The notes under the pieces were generated by a model. That model ran no database searches, was not told where the DNA came from, and was given only the letters and a program-made list of their open reading frames with translations. This document shows, in pieces, positions 6,528-6,572 of a stretch of DNA of 6,572 bases; positions within the stretch are counted from its first letter, which is position 1, and every line of letters begins with the position of its first letter. Origin of the DNA: an uncultured Syntrophobacteraceae bacterium (lineage in GTDB: Bacteria > Desulfobacterota > Syntrophobacteria > Syntrophobacterales > Syntrophobacteraceae); NCBI GenBank assembly GCA_937889795.1, contig CALBZH010000862.1, positions 1 through 6,572 of the forward strand, in the 5' to 3' direction. A program made the position numbers and the translations under genes.

Positions 6528-6572
6528 AGATCGGAAGAGCACACGTCTGAACTCCAGTCACGAGTGGATATC
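6528..6572 (+). other. Untrimmed Illumina TruSeq adapter plus index (sequencing artefact)
   Basis: From 6528 the sequence reads AGATCGGAAGAGC and continues, base for base as I remember it, through the 34-nt constant TruSeq index-adapter part (6528-6561). Next comes GAGTGGAT (6562-6569), which I recall as TruSeq index 23, and ATC (6570-6572), the start of the following constant part. Translation in the kinase frame gives RSEEHTSELQSRVDI, a peptide well known as an adapter read-through product. On the minus strand the same bases give frames starting MLFRS and MCSSDL. This is library DNA assembled onto the contig end, not genome. Confidence 0.97.

Noticed and set aside
5196..6542. A 448-codon minus-strand open frame opposite the hybrid kinase
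   Set aside because: It is a shadow of the strongly supported kinase on the other strand (frames opposite GC-rich genes stay open easily). Its first residues, MLFRS, are translated from reversed adapter sequence, so even its start is artificial.
6362..6544. A 60-codon minus-strand frame beginning MCSSDL
   Set aside because: The start codon and first residues lie in the adapter; the rest is antisense to the receiver domain of the kinase.
6528..6572. An unusual new C-terminal peptide or regulatory tail on the kinase
   Set aside because: The bases are library adapter, not genome; the peptide is a known read-through artefact.
1..6572. CRISPR array, tRNA, rRNA, riboswitch, insertion sequence or defence system
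   Set aside because: I found no regularly spaced repeats, clover-leaf or conserved RNA segments, transposase-like frames or nuclease/toxin motifs. The genes present belong to familiar transporter and two-component families.

Overview
The window looks like a draft (probably metagenomic or single-genome Illumina) contig from a moderately GC-rich Gram-negative-type bacterium. The coding regions are clearly G/C-biased at third codon positions, but nothing visible fixes the phylum. Multidomain sensor kinases of this style (REC-GAF-PAS-kinase-REC with a HDFNN-type H-box) are common in Deltaproteobacteria, Verrucomicrobia, Planctomycetes and similar environmental lineages. I do not assign the organism further.

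Layout. Positions 1-158 may hold the 5' end of a leftward gene with one hydrophobic helix that runs off the edge (weak call). Positions 159-379 form an intergenic region with an 11-bp tandem duplication, a 7-bp-stem inverted repeat, a perfect 12-bp palindrome and a second palindrome close to the next start. It may be a divergent control region. Positions 380-2161 encode a full-length SulP/SLC26-type anion transporter with a C-terminal STAS domain and an unusual cysteine-rich tail. Positions 2162-2409 are non-coding, with a reasonable sigma70-like promoter at 2199-2227 that probably drives the two signalling genes.

Positions 2410-4143 encode a REC-GAF-PAS-PAS protein with no kinase or other output domain. 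After 32 bp comes a paralogous REC-GAF-PAS-histidine kinase-REC hybrid kinase (from 4176), cut off inside its last receiver domain. The two proteins align without gaps over about their first 178 residues, so they arose by an old tandem duplication of the REC-GAF half. They probably form one operon and one signalling module, with the second protein supplying the kinase activity that the first lacks. A link between this module and the transporter is possible but rests only on adjacency.

The last 45 bases (6528-6572) are not biological. They match the Illumina TruSeq 3' adapter followed by the index GAGTGG(AT) and the start of the following constant part. The kinase reading frame runs straight through it, giving the artefactual C-terminal peptide RSEEHTSELQSRVDI. 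The real sequence ends at 6527. I found no CRISPR array, tRNA, rRNA, insertion sequence or convincing undescribed system. The strongest 'unexplained' signal in the window is this untrimmed adapter.
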